Assembly (NCBI RefSeq): GCF_900327775.1
Contig: NZ_OUMZ01000007.1
Location: 2,033,606 to 2,097,605, forward strand
Reading direction: 5' to 3'
Source of the DNA: Roseovarius sp. EL26
GTDB lineage: Bacteria; Pseudomonadota; Alphaproteobacteria; Rhodobacterales; Rhodobacteraceae
DNA: 64,000 nucleotides
The notes below the pieces were generated by a model. It ran no database searches and had not been told where the DNA came from. It saw only the letters and a list, made by a program, of their open reading frames with translations. Made by a program: the position numbers and the translations under genes. How positions within the stretch are numbered: position 1 is the stretch's first letter; every line of letters begins with the position of its first letter. Below, piece by piece: positions 8,694 to 18,042 of the stretch.

Positions 8694-10004
8694 ATGAATA
8701 TGCAGGTTTCTCAGGGCGTTCAGCCCCCTCCTCCTCCTTCACGTCTTGAGGAAATGAGGCTTCCAGTCGTGATGATGCGCGACATCCTGATCAAGACTAT
8801 GTTTCGCAAAAACATAGATATGGTGTCAGAACTGTCCGAGGCTGTCTGCCTACCGCGTGCGGTCACACAAGAGCTGGTCGATATGGCGCGTGAACAAAAG
8901 CTGCTTCAGGCCACAGGTACGCTGAACGCAAACTCTGGTGGTGAGATGGGCTATCAGTTGACCGATATGGGGAAATCCCGTGCACTTGATGCCCTGTCGC
9001 AATCCGAATATTTTGGCCCGATGCCTGTCCCGCTCGCCATTTACAGCGAACAGGTCAAGCGCCAGTCGATCCGCAACATTCAGATCACCCGGGATGAACT
9101 GACAGGTGCCATGGGCCATCTGGTTTTGCCAGACAGCCTACTGGATCATCTTGGCCCTGCCGTTTCGGCTGGCCGTTCGATTCTAATGTATGGCCCCCCC
9201 GGCAATGGTAAATCATCTATCTCGAACGGAATCCGTGATGCGATGGGTGACAAGATCTATGTGCCGCGAGCAATTGAATATGCAGGGCAAGTTATTACCG
9301 TCTATGATCCTATTGTGCATTCCAAAGCTGAAGTTGAATCTGACGATCCAAACTCACTGCGTCGCCGTCGTACATTTGACACCCGTTATGTCCGTTGTGA
9401 GCGCCCCACCGTCATCACCGGTGGCGAGCTGTCTCTGGACATGCTGGATCTGGTATATAACCCCACCGCACGCACGTATCAGGCGCCTTTGCAGCTAAAA
9501 TCAACCGGTGGCATCTTCATCGTGGATGACCTTGGTCGTCAGGCAGAACCCCCACAATCTTTGGTCAACCGCTGGATTGTTCCGCTTGAAGAATCCAAGG
9601 ATATTCTAGCACTGCAATCGGGCGAAAAGTTTGAAGTACCCTTTGACACACTGGTGATTTTCTCAACCAACTTCCACCCCAACAAAATTTTTGACCAAGC
9701 TGCTTTGCGCAGGATTTTCTTTAAGATCAAAATTGATGGCCCCGTTCAGGAGGATTTCCTGAAAATTTTTGCAATGGTCGCCAAAAAGCGCCAGATGCCA
9801 TTGGACGAAACGGCTTTGGTTCATCTGCTCAAAAACAAATATCCGACAATCAACAACATCTACGCAAACTATCAGCCCATCTTCTTGATTGATCAGATGA
9901 TTTCGATCTGTGATTTTGAAGGCATCCCCTATCAGATGACGCCTGAACTTATTGATCGCGCATGGGCAAATATGTTCGTTAAGGACGAAAAGATCGTAAA
10001 CTAA
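8694..10004 (+). CDS. AAA+ ATPase with N-terminal winged-helix-like region, tad-linked
   Basis: A 436-residue cytoplasmic protein. The N-terminus has a proline run (QPPPPPSRLEEMR), then residues about 25-105 that look like a winged helix (MFRKNIDMVSELSEAVCLPR through MGYQLTDMGKSRALDAL). Residues about 150-430 form an AAA+ module with Walker A GPPGNGKSS at 167-175, Walker B-like IFIVDDLGRQ and the sensor-like FDTLVIFSTNF. The substrate is unknown. It follows the prepilin peptidase by 122 bases on the same strand, so a link to pilus control is plausible but unproven. The name stops at fold level. Confidence 0.82.
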   Translation: MNMQVSQGVQPPPPPSRLEEMRLPVVMMRDILIKTMFRKNIDMVSELSEAVCLPRAVTQELVDMAREQKLLQATGTLNANSGGEMGYQLTDMGKSRALDALSQSEYFGPMPVPLAIYSEQVKRQSIRNIQITRDELTGAMGHLVLPDSLLDHLGPAVSAGRSILMYGPPGNGKSSISNGIRDAMGDKIYVPRAIEYAGQVITVYDPIVHSKAEVESDDPNSLRRRRTFDTRYVRCERPTVITGGELSLDMLDLVYNPTARTYQAPLQLKSTGGIFIVDDLGRQAEPPQSLVNRWIVPLEESKDILALQSGEKFEVPFDTLVIFSTNFHPNKIFDQAALRRIFFKIKIDGPVQEDFLKIFAMVAKKRQMPLDETALVHLLKNKYPTINNIYANYQPIFLIDQMISICDFEGIPYQMTPELIDRAWANMFVKDEKIVN

Positions 10005-10025
10005 ACTACAAAAGTGGGCCGCCAG

Positions 10026-10850
10026 TTATACAATACCAGCGGCCTCAAGCTCTGGTCGGTATTTGCGGCTGACAGGAATGCGGTCGCCGTTGCTAAGCAC
10101 CAAAAAGATTTTCTGGCCATTTTCCCGCTCAACACTCTCAATCGCATCTTCCGCGATCCAATGCGAACGATGGGAACAATAGCCTTTGATCGGTTCCATC
10201 TTCTCAATGGCATCGATTAAACGCATTCTCAACGTTTCTGTCCCGGCATCCGTCACGACTTCTACCAAATGGTCTTTGGCACTCAAACGCAAAATTTTGG
10301 TCGCGTTTTCGTTTTGCAGCCGCCGCAATAACCGTGGTTGAACGGTTTCAACATGTGTCATCACTGGCGCTTCAGCTGAATAGGGCTTAAGGATCTGCCC
10401 AGCAGTTGGTGCTTCTAATCCCGGTATAAACCTACGCGCCAAATAGGTCGAGATAGAGATCAGTCCGACATACAAAAGCATTGATGAAAACCCAAACATC
10501 AAAGCATTTTCACCACCTACTGTCACCTGCCCAATCCACCATAGGACGGGTGCGCCCCCAAAAGTCATAAGAATAACAATACAAGCGTCAACGATGTAGG
10601 GCTCATCGCTTCTTATTACCATCAGTGTAATGAAGCGAAACGAATAGGCCATAATCACTCCGACAGATATGATTGCTGCCCAAAATACAAAACGATCCAG
10701 CATATCCATGTAGTGAAAAGTACCGAATGGCCCAGCAATTGTAGCTATAATGATCCCCATGCCCCATACAAACAATGTCAGGGACGAGCGCATTCTATTC
10801 AACGTTTCATTAAGGCAGAGCCTAAAATTCTGTTCTGATGTTTCACTCAC
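10026..10850 (-). CDS. Membrane-anchored LytTR DNA-binding regulator
   Basis: A 274-residue protein with GTG start. Residues about 20-145 contain four hydrophobic segments, and residues about 170-270 form a LytTR domain (LRLSAKDHLVEVVT, KGYCSHRSHWIAEDAIES, VLSNGDRIPVSRKYRPEL). Such proteins bind DNA while tethered to the inner membrane. No partner histidine kinase is adjacent. It ends 22 bases from the end of the tad-linked ATPase gene and converges on it. Target genes are unknown; the tad locus is the obvious candidate by position only. Confidence 0.85.
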   Translation of the reverse strand: MSETSEQNFRLCLNETLNRMRSSLTLFVWGMGIIIATIAGPFGTFHYMDMLDRFVFWAAIISVGVIMAYSFRFITLMVIRSDEPYIVDACIVILMTFGGAPVLWWIGQVTVGGENALMFGFSSMLLYVGLISISTYLARRFIPGLEAPTAGQILKPYSAEAPVMTHVETVQPRLLRRLQNENATKILRLSAKDHLVEVVTDAGTETLRMRLIDAIEKMEPIKGYCSHRSHWIAEDAIESVERENGQKIFLVLSNGDRIPVSRKYRPELEAAGIV

Positions 10851-11043
10851 TCTTCTTCACCCAAAAACGATCCAATTCGAAAAAAGGCGCGGAATCACGA
10901 TCTTCGCCCATATAGAATAACTATCACCGTGGTAGATCGTTCATAATAGAGGGAAATTCTTTCACTCAATCCCCCTATCTCCAATTGTTACATCGATTTA
11001 TGATACATTGCCGCCCAACACTGAAATAATGAAATTCGCAATA

Positions 11044-11076
11044 AAAAAACCCCGGTATATGACCGGGGTTTTTTAT
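11044..11076 (-). terminator. Rho-independent terminator after folD
   Basis: Stem AACCCCGGT / ACCGGGGTT with loop ATATG, flanked by A and T runs on both sides, so it could work in both directions. It lies 18 bases past the folD stop and closes the folD transcript. Confidence 0.85.
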
Positions 11077-11093
11077 TGTATTATTATCGAAAA

Positions 11094-11984
11094 TTACGCG
11101 GTCAGCCCTTTGGGCTCTGCCAGCCCATTGGCGCGACAGCAGGCCGTCACGGTATTTGCCAACAAGCAAGCGATGGTCATCGGGCCAACCCCACCGGGGA
11201 CAGGTGTGATCGCACCGGCACGCTCAGAAGCGCTGGCGAAATCAACGTCGCCAACAAGAACGTTTTTACCGTCGCGTTCAATGCGGTTGATGCCCACGTC
11301 AATCACGGTGGCCCCTTCTTTGATCCAGTCACCCGGCACCATTTCTGGGCGGCCTACGGCGGCGACAACGATATCGGCGCGGCGCACAACGTCAGGCAGG
11401 TCTTTGGTGCGGCTGTGTGCGATGGTCACGGTGCAGCTGTCGCCCAACAGCAATTGCGCCATTGGCTTACCAACAATGTTTGAGCGGCCGACAACAACTG
11501 CATCCATACCAGAGATCGAGCCATGGTGATCGCGCAGCATCATCAGGCAACCCAGAGGGGTGCAAGGCACCATGGATTTCTGGCCGGTGCTCAGCAGACC
11601 AACGTTTGAAATGTGGAACCCATCCACATCTTTAGCTGGCGAGATGGAGTTGATCACCAGATCTTCGTCCAGATGTTTAGGCAATGGCAGTTGAACCAGA
11701 ATGCCATGAATGGCCGGGTCATTGTTTAGCTGATCAACCAGCGCCAGTAGATCCGCCTCTGATGTATCTACGTCAAGCTTATGCTCAACACTGTTCATAC
11801 CAACCTCTACGGTTTGTTTGCCCTTAGAACGGACATAAACTTGGCTGGCAGGATCTTCGCCAACCAAAACAACCGCCAAACCTGGAGTGATGTTGTGCTC
11901 TTCCTTCAGGCGAGCCACGTGCCCAGCAACTTTTTCCCGAACGGTCGCCGCGAAGGCTTTCCCATCAATGATTTGCGCAGTCAT
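11094..11984 (-). CDS. folD: Bifunctional methylenetetrahydrofolate dehydrogenase / methenyltetrahydrofolate cyclohydrolase
   Basis: A 296-residue cytoplasmic enzyme that interconverts 5,10-methylene-THF, 5,10-methenyl-THF and 10-formyl-THF using NADP. Family signatures are [19 protein letters not shown] with the catalytic Tyr/Lys pair, [19 protein letters not shown], and the Rossmann segment [11 protein letters not shown]. Length is normal. It lies downstream of fhs on the same strand, so the two enzymes together move one-carbon units between formate and folate. Confidence 0.96.
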   Translation of the reverse strand: MTAQIIDGKAFAATVREKVAGHVARLKEEHNITPGLAVVLVGEDPASQVYVRSKGKQTVEVGMNSVEHKLDVDTSEADLLALVDQLNNDPAIHGILVQLPLPKHLDEDLVINSISPAKDVDGFHISNVGLLSTGQKSMVPCTPLGCLMMLRDHHGSISGMDAVVVGRSNIVGKPMAQLLLGDSCTVTIAHSRTKDLPDVVRRADIVVAAVGRPEMVPGDWIKEGATVIDVGINRIERDGKNVLVGDVDFASASERAGAITPVPGGVGPMTIACLLANTVTACCRANGLAEPKGLTA

Positions 11985-12030
11985 GGTTGCGTCCTCTATT
12001 TATTATGATTTCTGGTTTCGTTTACACAAA

Positions 12031-12070
12031 CGAAATAGGCCCGGCAATTCGCCGGGCCTATGTTTTTCGT
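12031..12070 (-). terminator. Strong hairpin between fhs and folD
   Basis: Perfect 11-bp inverted repeat ATAGGCCCGGC / GCCGGGCCTAT with a 5-base loop, 18 bases after the fhs stop. On the minus strand the tail is only ATTTCGTTTG, a weak T tract. It may terminate or attenuate fhs transcription, or protect the fhs mRNA end, leaving folD partly uncoupled. Confidence 0.6.
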
Positions 12071-12078
12071 TACTAAGA

Positions 12079-13755
12079 TCAGAACAGACCTTCGATTTGT
12101 CCGCCATCGTTCAGATGGATTGTTTCAGCCGCTGGTGTGCGTGGCAGACCAGGCATGGTCATGATCTCACCGCAGACAACAACGATGAAGCCAGCACCCG
12201 CGCTCAGGCGAACTTCGCGAACCGGAACCGAGTGGCCAGTTGGTGCGCCACGCAGGTTAGGATCAGTCGAGAAGCTATACTGAGTTTTCGCCATGCAGAC
12301 CGGCAGGTTACCGTAACCTTGGTCTTCCCACAGTTTCAGCTGATCGCGAATCTTCTTGTCGGCCAGAACTTCGTCTGCACGGTAGATACGCTTAGCAATG
12401 GTATCGATCTTGTCGAACAGTGACATATCATCAGGGTAGATTGGTGCAAAGTTTGCTGTACCACCTTCAACGATCTCAACAACTTTATTCGCCAGGTTTT
12501 CCGACCCTTTGGAGCCGAACTCCCAGTGTTGGGAAACAACAGCTTCGGTACCGTGGCTCGCAACATAGTCTTTGACTGCTTGAACTTCCGCATCTGTGTC
12601 TGTGACGAAGTGGTTGATCGCAACAACCACCGGAACGCCAAAGGATTTGATGTTCTCGATGTGGCGGCCCAGGTTCGGACAACCTGCTGTGACAGCGTCA
12701 ACATTTTCGGCACCAAGATCAGCCTTAGCAACCCCGCCGTTCATTTTCATCGCGCGCACTGTCGCAACCAGAACAACTGCTGATGGCGCCAGTCCAGCCT
12801 TACGACATTTGATGTTCATGAACTTTTCAGCACCAAGATCGGCACCGAAACCAGCTTCGGTCACAACATAGTCGCTGATTTTCAGCGCGGTTGTTGTGGC
12901 GATAACTGAGTTACAGCCGTGTGCGATGTTGGCGAATGGACCACCGTGAACAAACGCTGGGTTGTTTTCTAGTGTCTGCACCAGGTTTGGCTGCATTGCG
13001 TCTTTCAGCAAAACAGTCATTGCACCTTCGGCTTTGATATCACGGCAGAACACTGGGCTACGATCACGACGATACGCAACAATCATGTCGCCCAGACGTG
13101 TTTCGAGATCTTTGAGGTCTTTTGCCAGACACAGGATCGCCATCACTTCTGAGGCCACTGTGATGTCAAAACCACCTTCACGTGGGAAGCCGTTGGATAC
13201 ACCACCCAGTGAGCAGGTGATTTCACGCAGCGCGCGGTCATTCATGTCAACGACGCGGCGCCATTGAACGCGACGAACGTCGATTTCTTGCTCGTTACCC
13301 CAATAGATGTGGTTGTCGAGCATGGCTGACAACAGCGAGTGTGCAGATGTAATCGCGTGGAAGTCACCTGTGAAGTGCAGGTTCATGTCTTCCATTGGAA
13401 CAACTTGTGCATAACCGCCGCCGGCTGCGCCACCCTTCATCCCGAAGTTGGGGCCGAGCGATGCTTCGCGGATACAAACCATGGCTTTTTTGCCAATGCG
13501 GTTCAGGCCGTCACCCAGACCAACGGTTGTTGTGGTTTTACCTTCACCAGCTGGCGTCGGGTTAATCGCAGTCACCAGAATCAGTTTGCCGTTTTCATTT
13601 CCCTGAACCGAATTAATGTATTCTTGGCTCACTTTCGCTTTGTCGTGGCCATAAGGCAGCAGGTGTTCAGTAGGGATGCCCATCTTGTCACCAATTTGCT
13701 GAATCGGCTTCTTGGTGGCTTCGCGTGCAATCTCAATATCGGATTTATAGCTCAT
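12079..13755 (-). CDS. fhs: Formate-tetrahydrofolate ligase
   Basis: A 558-residue cytoplasmic enzyme that joins formate to tetrahydrofolate at the cost of ATP, giving 10-formyl-THF. The P-loop is [11 protein letters not shown] near residue 66, and other family blocks are [32 protein letters not shown] and [10 protein letters not shown] near the C-terminus. Length matches the bacterial family. A strong AGAGGAAAT ribosome site precedes the ATG. In marine roseobacters this enzyme commonly serves one-carbon oxidation from methylated osmolytes. That use is background knowledge, not visible here. Confidence 0.97.
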   Translation of the reverse strand: MSYKSDIEIAREATKKPIQQIGDKMGIPTEHLLPYGHDKAKVSQEYINSVQGNENGKLILVTAINPTPAGEGKTTTTVGLGDGLNRIGKKAMVCIREASLGPNFGMKGGAAGGGYAQVVPMEDMNLHFTGDFHAITSAHSLLSAMLDNHIYWGNEQEIDVRRVQWRRVVDMNDRALREITCSLGGVSNGFPREGGFDITVASEVMAILCLAKDLKDLETRLGDMIVAYRRDRSPVFCRDIKAEGAMTVLLKDAMQPNLVQTLENNPAFVHGGPFANIAHGCNSVIATTTALKISDYVVTEAGFGADLGAEKFMNIKCRKAGLAPSAVVLVATVRAMKMNGGVAKADLGAENVDAVTAGCPNLGRHIENIKSFGVPVVVAINHFVTDTDAEVQAVKDYVASHGTEAVVSQHWEFGSKGSENLANKVVEIVEGGTANFAPIYPDDMSLFDKIDTIAKRIYRADEVLADKKIRDQLKLWEDQGYGNLPVCMAKTQYSFSTDPNLRGAPTGHSVPVREVRLSAGAGFIVVVCGEIMTMPGLPRTPAAETIHLNDGGQIEGLF

Positions 13756-13893
13756 ATTATTTCCTCTGGTGGCCGCAATGCGGTCTTAAGCTGTTCCGGC
13801 TATACCCGGTCTTCAGTCGTATACAAAATGCGAATCCGACACCTACGGCCCTTGTTGCGTCGGTTTGCCAAAGATCGGTTTCGTATCGGAAAC

Positions 13894-14562
13894 TCAATTT
13901 CCGGTTTGACGTGCAGAGTCAATATGTGACCACGTTGGTTGATCAGGAATGTGAAGAATAAGTGTATCTCCAACATTTAATGAGCCCTCTCGCTCAACCC
14001 ACATGGTCACACCACGTAACCCATTCGCAGCAGCCTTGAACAACTTTCCGTGCCCCGGGTGATCTTTCTCAATCTCTCGTGCCGGGAAATTACAAGGGCG
14101 GTTTTCCATATCGACGACGAGCGCTGTGCCCTTTGTGCTTTGCAGTCGTGACGAAGGTGGAACATACGTGAATTCCGGAATCCCACGTATAACAACTGAG
14201 GCCCCGAGCCATTCGGGATGGATCTCTTCCAATCCAACTTCCTCTGCGATGAAGGCAAGCTCTTCTTCCGACACCACAGACAGCTGCCGAGTGTTCCTTA
14301 TGGTGGTTCCTTCAGGATGTTGCGACCGTACCCGAACGCAAGACGGGCGTGTTTCACCTGAATGCACCTCTCCATCGGCACCCGCAAAGCTAAGTCGCAT
14401 TTCCTCCAATGAAACAGAACGGATCGTGTCCTCATTGTTTTCAACTCGTCCGAGCCATGTGACTTCAGCCTTAAATGTGGTCGGTAGCAATGCTGGCACT
14501 TGAGTATCCCCCTCTTCAATCGCCAACACTGTTGACGCCCTGCCATTGAAGGTCAATCCCAA
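13894..14562 (-). CDS. MOSC-domain protein
   Basis: A 222-residue protein whose C-terminal two thirds resemble the MOSC sulfur-carrier domain of molybdenum cofactor sulfurase relatives (IHPEWLGASVVIRGI, ALVVDMENRPCNFPAREIE, GLRGVTMWVEREGSLNVGD). The Cys in NRPCNFP is the likely functional cysteine. The longest frame opens with TTG at 14562; a GTG at 14529 is an alternative start, so the N-terminus is uncertain. It probably has its own promoter, and the genes around it give no clear pathway. Confidence 0.78.
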   Translation of the reverse strand: MGLTFNGRASTVLAIEEGDTQVPALLPTTFKAEVTWLGRVENNEDTIRSVSLEEMRLSFAGADGEVHSGETRPSCVRVRSQHPEGTTIRNTRQLSVVSEEELAFIAEEVGLEEIHPEWLGASVVIRGIPEFTYVPPSSRLQSTKGTALVVDMENRPCNFPAREIEKDHPGHGKLFKAAANGLRGVTMWVEREGSLNVGDTLILHIPDQPTWSHIDSARQTGN

Positions 14563-14677
14563 GAGCGCGCACTAATGAACGTTGCTGTTCAACTCATTTA
14601 ATCGCCCGATATTTCACGTAAATTTGACTCAACTCATGGCAGCATACTAGCATTGACCCACATTTCATCAGGGGCAG

Positions 14678-15594
14678 ATGAAACAAATTCTAGCATCACT
14701 AATCTTAGGTGCCGCATTAGCACACGCTGCAACGGCCAGCGAACAGGGCATGACATGGCCTGCCTCGGATGAAGCTGCGCACCTGCAAGGCAAAACTGCT
14801 GTCATCTGGAATTCCCAAACGGCCACCATCTTGATGGCGATCCCAAGCGCATGGCAATCCTTGCCGATATGGGCATTAAAAGCGTGATCTTGACCTATAA
14901 CGGCATATTCAGACCAGGTCAGGATCTCTTGCCGCCATCAACGGGCACGAAATCGGCCTCACTCCTTGTGGCAAGACGTCATTGATGAGCTAGTGCGCTA
15001 TGGCATCCTTTTAGACCTGAGCCACACTGGCAAACAGACTGCGATGGACGCAATGGATTACATGGATGAAAATCATCCCGGCATTCCGTACGTCTATACG
15101 CATTCCATTCCTGCCGGGTTTTACGCCAATGATCCAGAAGCGACACCTCGGGGTTGTTATCCTAACATCACCGATGAAGAAGCCCTGCGCGCAGCAAATT
15201 CTAGTGGCTATGTATCATCCAGTTTCACCGAATGTATGAGGGACGGCATTTGGTCCGAGGATATCTCACCTCAGCAGGCTGCAGATATGATTGACTATTA
15301 CGTCAAACTGGTCGGCGTTGATCACGTCGGTATTGCCACCGATGACATGTTTGTCGAAACCTTGATAAACACCTTCGTTGAAGCCAACCCAGATATCTAT
15401 GATGACAATACATGCTCAAAGCCTTTCAGCGGGGCTCAACCGGCAGCGGGAAAATCGCCAAAATCTATGGCGGTAACAAGATGAGGGTCTGGTCCGATGG
15501 TTGGGGGTGGGTCCCACAGGAGCAGTTTGATACGACCTATCAAGATCGCGTCAAACTGCGCCAAGAATTGAGAAAGCGTTTCTTTTCGCGCTGA
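14678..15594 (+). pseudogene. Decayed M19 (renal) dipeptidase
   Basis: Remnant of a secreted zinc dipeptidase. A signal-like start, MKQILASLILGAALAHAATA, is followed by frame changes near 14817 and between about 14910 and 14970, then a long intact piece (LVRYGILLDLSHTGKQTAMD, VYTHSIPAGFYANDPE, LVGVDHVGIATDD). Another shift falls around 15400-15470, before the C-terminal piece KIYGGNKMRVWSDGWG. The N-terminal metal-binding DxHxD-type region is missing. At least three lesions plus deletions make a functional product very unlikely. Pieces remain co-linear with an M19 enzyme of about 350-400 residues. Confidence 0.85.
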
Positions 15595-15602
15595 AACATG
15601 AT

Positions 15603-16157
15603 TCAGTTCAAGGTCTTCAACACTTCCTCAGTTTGCAAAACCGTCGCAAACTCGCCATGCAGGTTTGCCAACGTGACCGAATGGATCTGCTCGGCATCAT
15701 GATCAACCCCATCAGGGCCAGTGGCCCCGTAAGCCCAAACGCCATCGGCCGTATATATAGTGTCAAATCCAAGGTTACCAGCTGACCGCGTGGTCGATTC
15801 TGCGCAATGATTGGCTGTGGCACCACAAACCACCAGCCGCTCGATTCCACTGGCGCGCAAATCCGCCTCCAATGATGTACCGACAAAGCCGCTAGCCACA
15901 TGTTTAATCACCACCGCCTCGCCGTTTACAGGGGCGGCGAAGGGCTGCACCACTGCTCCGGGCGCACTGGCATTAAACGGATCATCCGCATCAGAGCCGT
16001 GGTGGTGGATATGAACCACCTTATCGCCCCGGTCGCGAAACGCCTTGAGGAGCGTCTCAATGTTCCCTTCAGCCTGGCGGCAAGAACGCTCTGCGCCAGC
16101 CGTGTCATCATGAACAAAAGCCATCTGTACGTCGATGACCAAAAGTGCGGTTTTCAT
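15603..16157 (-). CDS. Isochorismatase-family cysteine hydrolase
   Basis: A 184-residue cytoplasmic alpha/beta hydrolase of the isochorismatase/nicotinamidase superfamily. The triad is visible: Asp in LLVIDVQMAF (Asp9), Lys in VVIKHVASGF, and Cys in CGATANHCAESTTR. The cis-peptide signature before the Cys is present. Substrate cannot be named; nicotinamidases, ureidoacrylate and N-carbamoyl amidases share this fold. It follows the Fe/2OG oxygenase gene by 16 bases on the same strand and is very likely co-transcribed with it. Confidence 0.85.
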   Translation of the reverse strand: MKTALLVIDVQMAFVHDDTAGAERSCRQAEGNIETLLKAFRDRGDKVVHIHHHGSDADDPFNASAPGAVVQPFAAPVNGEAVVIKHVASGFVGTSLEADLRASGIERLVVCGATANHCAESTTRSAGNLGFDTIYTADGVWAYGATGPDGVDHDAEQIHSVTLANLHGEFATVLQTEEVLKTLN

Positions 16158-16173
16158 AGTTCTTTATCCTTAT

Positions 16174-17028
16174 TTATGCGCTGGCGCGGTCGGCGAGGAT
16201 CTTTTTGACCCGGTCGCCATAGATTCGAATATTGACGTCATCGCTGAGAACGCGACCTGGTTGTTCATCGTAGGTCAGAATCGCCGTTACCCGCGGGCGA
16301 TTGCCCTGAACCTCAGTCACACCGTGCAAGGAGTATCCCCCCCGGAACAATGTAAAAGTCCCGGCCCCACGGCTGAATGTTTGTGCCGCAGACATATCTC
16401 CTGACAACAATCGAGTCACCGACTCGCCGTCTTCGGTCTCGTCTGTGCGTGAATTGGGCAGGAAGGCAAACTCTCCCCCCTCCTCGGCCGACTGGAGAAG
16501 TAATGTCACCGTGCATTCGGTTGTATCGTAATGCCATGCGTGCCAACTACCGGGTTGTAAGGCCACGACATTGAGCGCTTGAAACTCATCCGCACAACGA
16601 TAAAGCTGCGGCTTTTGCTGCACTCGGCGGACAAATTCAGTCAAAAGATCGGACGTGTAGAGTTGCTTTAGCAATGTCTCTTTCGGGATCTGATCATCCG
16701 CCAGTTGGACCGCTTTATGCATATATTCCTTGCGACGTGGGTCATCTGCAGGTGCATCCGGATCAACTGCGCCTTGATAGATCGTACGCTTGATCGTCAA
16801 CACAGGTGCTGAAGGCAGTAAATCATTCGATTCAGCAGCCAGAGCTTCCAGTGCATCTTCGCGAATGAAGCCATCCAGATTACACCAACCGTGTTCTTCC
16901 ATCTGTGTCTGACATTGCGCTAGAAAGTCTGCCCCAAGCCCCTGATCAAGATCCGCGATCGGGTAACGTTCCAAATCGACAAGCTCAAGCGTCATATCCG
17001 TTTCTATCTGTGGTGTTGCATGGTTCAT
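16174..17028 (-). CDS. 2-oxoglutarate/Fe(II)-dependent oxygenase-like protein
   Basis: A 284-residue protein with the jelly-roll iron-site pattern HxD...H...R. HYD lies in SWHAWHYDTTECTVTLLLQ, the distal His in LFRGGYSLHGVTEV, and the 2-oxoglutarate-binding Arg in GNRPRVTAILTYDEQPG. It resembles ArpA-type oxygenases. A strong GAGGAGG site precedes the ATG. Substrate unknown. It is first in a two-gene operon with the isochorismatase-like hydrolase and divergent from a LysR regulator, so the three probably form a small catabolic or detoxifying unit. Confidence 0.82.
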   Translation of the reverse strand: MNHATPQIETDMTLELVDLERYPIADLDQGLGADFLAQCQTQMEEHGWCNLDGFIREDALEALAAESNDLLPSAPVLTIKRTIYQGAVDPDAPADDPRRKEYMHKAVQLADDQIPKETLLKQLYTSDLLTEFVRRVQQKPQLYRCADEFQALNVVALQPGSWHAWHYDTTECTVTLLLQSAEEGGEFAFLPNSRTDETEDGESVTRLLSGDMSAAQTFSRGAGTFTLFRGGYSLHGVTEVQGNRPRVTAILTYDEQPGRVLSDDVNIRIYGDRVKKILADRASA

Positions 17029-17051
17029 ATTGCCTCCTCTACGTCGCGCAA

Positions 17052-17154
17052 GATCGCTTTGCAGCGATCCTCATTTCGGCAGGCTTAAGTTTGGCAGTAG
17101 AAAGATCATAAATAAAATGAAAGAATACGCACCCATGAACATAAATAACTTATG
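17052..17154. promoter_or_regulatory. Divergent control region between the oxygenase and lysR genes
   Basis: Two inverted repeats stand out. GATCGCT-TTGC-AGCGATC (17052-17069) lies in the leader of the oxygenase gene. CATAA-ATAAC-TTATG (17140-17154) lies just before lysR and has the symmetric, AT-rich, 15-base form of many LysR T-N11-A sites. The second is a likely autoregulatory operator; the first could be an operator or an RNA hairpin. Confidence 0.5.
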
Positions 17155-17161
17155 AGAAATC

Positions 17162-18037
17162 ATGCCTCGCCGAAACATTAATCTAAACTGGCTGCGCAGC
17201 TTTGAATCTGCGGCACGACACTTGAGCTTTACCGCGGCCAGTCAAGAGCTGGGCCTGACTCAAACCGCCGTAAGTCAACACATCAAGGGGCTGGAGCACA
17301 AACTTGGTCAACAACTGTTCACGCGCCGTGCCAAAAGCCTAAGCCTGACCGACATTGGCGAAGCCTATCTGCCATCAGTGCGCGAGGGATTAGGAGCGAT
17401 TGATCTGTCTACACGCGGGTTGTTTGGGCCGGATCTGGCCAGCAACGTGATTATCCGCGCCTCGATGGCCTGCATTGTCTGGTTGTCATCGCAACTGGGT
17501 CAACTGCAGGATCAACACCCGCAAATTGGAGTTCAGTTTATCACCTCGATCTGGCCCGAAGCCTCCAAGCAACAGATCGCAGATATCGACATTATCCTTG
17601 CCCCGCAAAAACACGCAGGCCCGCATCTTGAAAAACTGTCAGATGAGAACATCGTCCCCATCTGCGGCCTGAACATAACCCAAAAAATTAACAATTTCAA
17701 TGATTTAGCGAAACTCAGCAGAATTCACATTCTAGGTTTCGATGATCATTGGGCGCGCTATTTAGAAGCCTTCGACATGCCAAAAGCCGCCGCGCCAACC
17801 CGTCTGGTTGTCGATACATCCGTCGCCGCCTGCGAAATGGTCGAAGCACAGCGCGGCAGTGCAATCTTGATCGAACGTTTCGCTATGCAGGCCATTCAGA
17901 CCGGTCGCGCCATCCAGATTGCTGGCACACCCATTGCTTTGGGCCAGTCGCACTACATCGCACGCAGCAAGACCACACAAGGGCAACGCCCCGAAATGGA
18001 AGCGGTTCTCAGTTGGCTACACGACTGCTTTGATTAA
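17162..18037 (+). CDS. LysR-family transcriptional regulator
   Basis: A 291-residue regulator. The N-terminal winged helix (residues 5-65) is typical (LNWLRSFESAARHLSFTAAS, LTQTAVSQHIKGLEHKLGQQ, LFTRRAKSLSLTDIGEAYLP). The rest is the periplasmic-binding-like effector domain, closest in style to GcvA-type LysR proteins. It is divergent from the oxygenase/hydrolase pair and is the natural candidate for their regulator. Effector unknown. Confidence 0.9.
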   Translation: MPRRNINLNWLRSFESAARHLSFTAASQELGLTQTAVSQHIKGLEHKLGQQLFTRRAKSLSLTDIGEAYLPSVREGLGAIDLSTRGLFGPDLASNVIIRASMACIVWLSSQLGQLQDQHPQIGVQFITSIWPEASKQQIADIDIILAPQKHAGPHLEKLSDENIVPICGLNITQKINNFNDLAKLSRIHILGFDDHWARYLEAFDMPKAAAPTRLVVDTSVAACEMVEAQRGSAILIERFAMQAIQTGRAIQIAGTPIALGQSHYIARSKTTQGQRPEMEAVLSWLHDCFD

Positions 18038-18042
18038 GGTCT

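Noticed and set aside
13756..13893. Possible folate riboswitch upstream of fhs
   Set aside because: Only short hairpins such as GTTTC/GAAAC are visible; I could not match a known tetrahydrofolate riboswitch core.
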